This document shows positions 62,133-64,000 of a DNA stretch of 64,000 nt, one piece after another. A program made the position numbers and the translations under genes. Below the pieces are notes generated by a model, which was given only the letters and a program-made list of their open reading frames with translations, ran no database searches and was not told the DNA's origin. This DNA is from Acidobacteriota bacterium. Lineage in GTDB: Bacteria; Acidobacteriota; Vicinamibacteria; Vicinamibacterales; JAKQTR01. Position 1 is the stretch's first letter. Each line of letters begins with the position of its first letter. Where the stretch lies: NCBI GenBank assembly GCA_026393755.1, contig JAPKZO010000009.1, positions 1-64,000 on the forward strand, written 5' to 3'.

Positions 62133-63123
62133 CCGCGCCTACGCGCGGGCGGGCCTCGTCGGCAACCCCTCGGACGGGTACCACGGCAAGACGATTTCGA
62201 TCAGCGTCAGGAATTTCTGTGCCGAGGTGGTGTTGTACGAATGGGATTCGGTCGACATCGTGCTGGCCGAAGGCGATCGGGCGACGTTCGGATCGGTATA
62301 CGACCTTGCGCGCGATGTGCGCCTGCACGGCTACTACGGCGGCATCCGGCTCATCAAGGCGACGATCAAACAGTTCGTCGAGTACTGCCAGAGCCGCAAG
62401 CTGACACTTCACGAGCGAAACTTCTCGGTTCGCTATCAGACGAACATCCCGCGACAGGTCGGGCTGGCCGGGTCGAGCGCGATTATCGTGGCCACCCTCC
62501 GCAGCCTGATGGACTTCTACGGTATCCGGATTCCCATCGAAGCCCAGCCGAGCTTTGTGCTGCGGGTTGAGCAGAAGGAACTCGGCATCGCCGCCGGACT
62601 CCAGGACCGCGTCATTCAGGTCTACGAAGGCCTGGTCTACATGGACTTCGACAGACGCTGCGAACGGATCGTCGAGGGACTGCCCTCCTATCATTACGAA
62701 CGGCTCGATCCCGCCCTCCTGCCAAACATGTACCTGGCGTACCACGACGCGCTGAGCGAACCGACGGAAGTGTTTCACAACAACATCCGCGAACGCTTCA
62801 ACCGCGGCGAACCGGAGGTAATCCAGGCGATGACGCACTTCGCGGGCCTGGCTGCCCAGGGACGCGACGCGCTGCTGGCGGGCGATGCCGAGGCGCTGGC
62901 TGCGCTGATGAACGAGAATTTCGACACACGCCGTAGCATCTACCAGCTTCCGCCGTGGCAGATCGATCAGATCGAGATCGCGCGGCGCTGCGGCGCGAGC
63001 GCCAAGTTTGCGGGATCGGGCGGGGCGATCCTGGGCACGTACCGAGACGAACCGATGTTCGACAATGTCCGCGCACAACTGTCGCTGGCCGGTTCCCGGA
63101 CGATCAAGCCCATCGTCTCCTGA
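62116..63123 (+). CDS. GHMP kinase, glucuronokinase-like
   Basis: A 335-residue sugar-1-kinase of the GHMP family. ATG 62116 lies inside the end of galU with GGAGGA 8 bases upstream. The N-terminus (ARAGLVGNPSDGYHGKTISI) strongly resembles plant glucuronokinase, where GNPSD and GKTIS precede a variable lobe. The ATP loop is PRQVGLAGSSAIIVATL, and the C-terminal GHMP motif is FAGSGGAILGTY. Expected reaction: D-glucuronate + ATP to glucuronate 1-phosphate, which a UDP-sugar pyrophosphorylase turns into UDP-glucuronate. The overlap with galU and the polyuronide context support this. Other GHMP substrates (galactose, arabinose, heptose) are possible. Confidence 0.8.
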   Translation: MFLTRNRAYARAGLVGNPSDGYHGKTISISVRNFCAEVVLYEWDSVDIVLAEGDRATFGSVYDLARDVRLHGYYGGIRLIKATIKQFVEYCQSRKLTLHERNFSVRYQTNIPRQVGLAGSSAIIVATLRSLMDFYGIRIPIEAQPSFVLRVEQKELGIAAGLQDRVIQVYEGLVYMDFDRRCERIVEGLPSYHYERLDPALLPNMYLAYHDALSEPTEVFHNNIRERFNRGEPEVIQAMTHFAGLAAQGRDALLAGDAEALAALMNENFDTRRSIYQLPPWQIDQIEIARRCGASAKFAGSGGAILGTYRDEPMFDNVRAQLSLAGSRTIKPIVS

Positions 63124-63125
63124 CG

Positions 63126-64000
63126 CTACTTCTTCGGTGGCGGGGCGGTAGACGACGGGGCGGGTTTACCGTCAACCGAGTCCGGCTCCATCAGCTCGCT
63201 GCGCGTGCCATCCGGATCGTAGAGATTGAGCTGGCGCTTGCGGTTGATGCCCGTCCGGACCTCCATCGTCTGCGTATAGCCGGCGCGTCCGGCCCGCGCC
63301 CTCAGCGTGGCCTCGGCCTTCGCAATGTCCGTCACGAATAGCGCGATGTGATGTTGGCTGCCCCGCTTCGCCGGTTCCGGCAGATCCCGACCGAGCATGA
63401 ACTCGACGTAGTCGTCGCCGTCCGGCACCTGCAGGTTGACCCAGCTGAGCTCTTTGCCGTCTCGGCTCCCTCGCCACGTTTCCTTGAACCCCAGGACGTC
63501 CCCGTAGAAGCTCACTGCCTGGTCTAGCGCACCCACCAGGATCCCCAGGTGGCGCATGTCGCGTGACACCGCGTCACCGGTCATCAACTGCCCCTTCGCC
63601 AGGGCCGGCATGCCGGTCGGTTCGTACTCCACAAACTCCAGCGTGTGGCCGTCCGGGTCTTTCACGTTGAAACTGGTGTTGCCGATCCGCCCCTTGCTGA
63701 CCTTGTCGGGCACGGTGATGCCGCGCGCCTTCAGATACAGGCGCATCCCTTCGGCGTCGTTGGTCTCGACGGCGATGTGAGCCAGTCGATCGCTTCCGGC
63801 TTCGCGTTCCGGAAATAACTCGATGTAGTGCCGGTCGTTGATCTTGATGAATGTGAGCGAGAGCGTGCCGTCAGGATTCTTGAGGGGGAAGGCCTCGTCA
63901 TACCCGAGGAACGTCTCGTAGAACGCGCGCGACTTCTCGATGTCGTGGACGTAGAGCGCGGCGTGCGCGATGCCCACGATTCTGGGCCGCCGCGGTTCCT
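63126..64000 (-). CDS. double-domain VOC (glyoxalase-fold) protein, runs off the window
   Basis: Two vicinal-oxygen-chelate domains are visible: residues from HAALYVHDIEKSRAFYETFL to DPDGHTLEFVEYEP, and from MRHLGILVGALDQAVSFYGD to DPDGTRSELMEPD. A Pro-rich tail (SSTAPPPKK) follows. Metal-ligand positions (His and Glu at strand starts) look present in both units. An in-frame GTG at 63977 could be the start, but the reading continues to the right edge with RRPRIV, and relatives usually carry a signal peptide there, so the gene is probably cut by the window. The substrate is unknown. Stops of this gene and the GHMP kinase gene are 2 bases apart (convergent). Confidence 0.78.
   Translation of the reverse strand, partial: EPRRPRIVGIAHAALYVHDIEKSRAFYETFLGYDEAFPLKNPDGTLSLTFIKINDRHYIELFPEREAGSDRLAHIAVETNDAEGMRLYLKARGITVPDKVSKGRIGNTSFNVKDPDGHTLEFVEYEPTGMPALAKGQLMTGDAVSRDMRHLGILVGALDQAVSFYGDVLGFKETWRGSRDGKELSWVNLQVPDGDDYVEFMLGRDLPEPAKRGSQHHIALFVTDIAKAEATLRARAGRAGYTQTMEVRTGINRKRQLNLYDPDGTRSELMEPDSVDGKPAPSSTAPPPKK

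Noticed and set aside
1-64000. tRNA, rRNA, CRISPR arrays, phage or transposase genes
   Set aside because: I looked through the intergenic regions and the translated products and saw none; a tRNA/rRNA covariance search would be needed to exclude a missed tRNA.

Overview
The window is about 64 kb of GC-rich DNA with densely packed, mostly exported proteins. Its gene content points to an uncultured or poorly studied Acidobacteriota, probably of the Vicinamibacteria type. The clues are TonB-dependent receptors with an N-terminal carboxypeptidase-regulatory-like domain, sortilin-type (VPS10) beta-propeller proteins with Gly/Arg/Ala-rich inserts, a Tat-exported Gfo/Idh/MocA oxidoreductase beside a DUF1080 protein, and many GH and PL enzymes. 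The taxonomic call is inference. I saw no rRNA, tRNA, CRISPR array, transposase or integrase.

Region 1 (1-24.4 kb) is general peptide and amino-acid scavenging. It holds two tandem paralogous outer-membrane receptors, an M19 dipeptidase, an M20 carbamoylase-type amidohydrolase, an operon of an APC permease, an amidohydrolase and a double-domain M42 peptidase, two large VPS10 proteins, and between them a 1353-residue Pls/PosA-type single-module peptide synthetase. A trypsin-like lipoprotein and a membrane-embedded spermidine-synthase-like protein follow.

Region 2 (24.4-29.5 kb) is a metal-ion uptake cluster: a His/Cys-rich small secreted protein, a porin, a TroA-type binding protein and an ABC-3 permease, with no ATPase. 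An unknown membrane protein sits downstream, framed by short direct repeats, next to the C-terminal stump of an MFS transporter.

Region 3 (29.5-38.5 kb) is a redox module. A minus-strand operon encodes a small membrane protein, a cyclic-nucleotide-binding-domain protein, a tetraheme cytochrome c, a four-cluster ferredoxin subunit and an NrfD/PsrC membrane subunit. Facing it are an exported protein of unknown function, a histidine kinase with two CxxCH heme motifs in its periplasmic sensor, and an NtrC-class regulator, all translationally coupled. Two CTGACA-type palindromes 22 bp apart lie between the two units.

Region 4 (38.5-63.1 kb) is the most interesting part: a hexuronate/polyuronide utilisation region. 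It encodes an SDR of mannonate-oxidoreductase type, a LarA-family nickel racemase/epimerase, 6-phosphogluconate dehydrogenase, a PfkB sugar kinase, a TonB receptor, a GH105-type unsaturated glycuronyl hydrolase, two GH2 enzymes (one a beta-glucuronidase with an NxK uronate-recognition motif but a frameshift), an alginate-lyase-family polysaccharide lyase, and a GalU plus glucuronokinase-like GHMP kinase pair. Four upstream regions carry FadR/GntR-type operator sequences (TGGTCnGACCA or TTGGTCnGTCCAA). Two of them share a duplicated leader of about 300 bp with a matching TTGACA-17-TAAnGT promoter. No regulator gene for this site is in the window. Remnants of GH16, alginate-lyase and other genes show recent erosion. 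A VOC-domain protein runs off the right edge.
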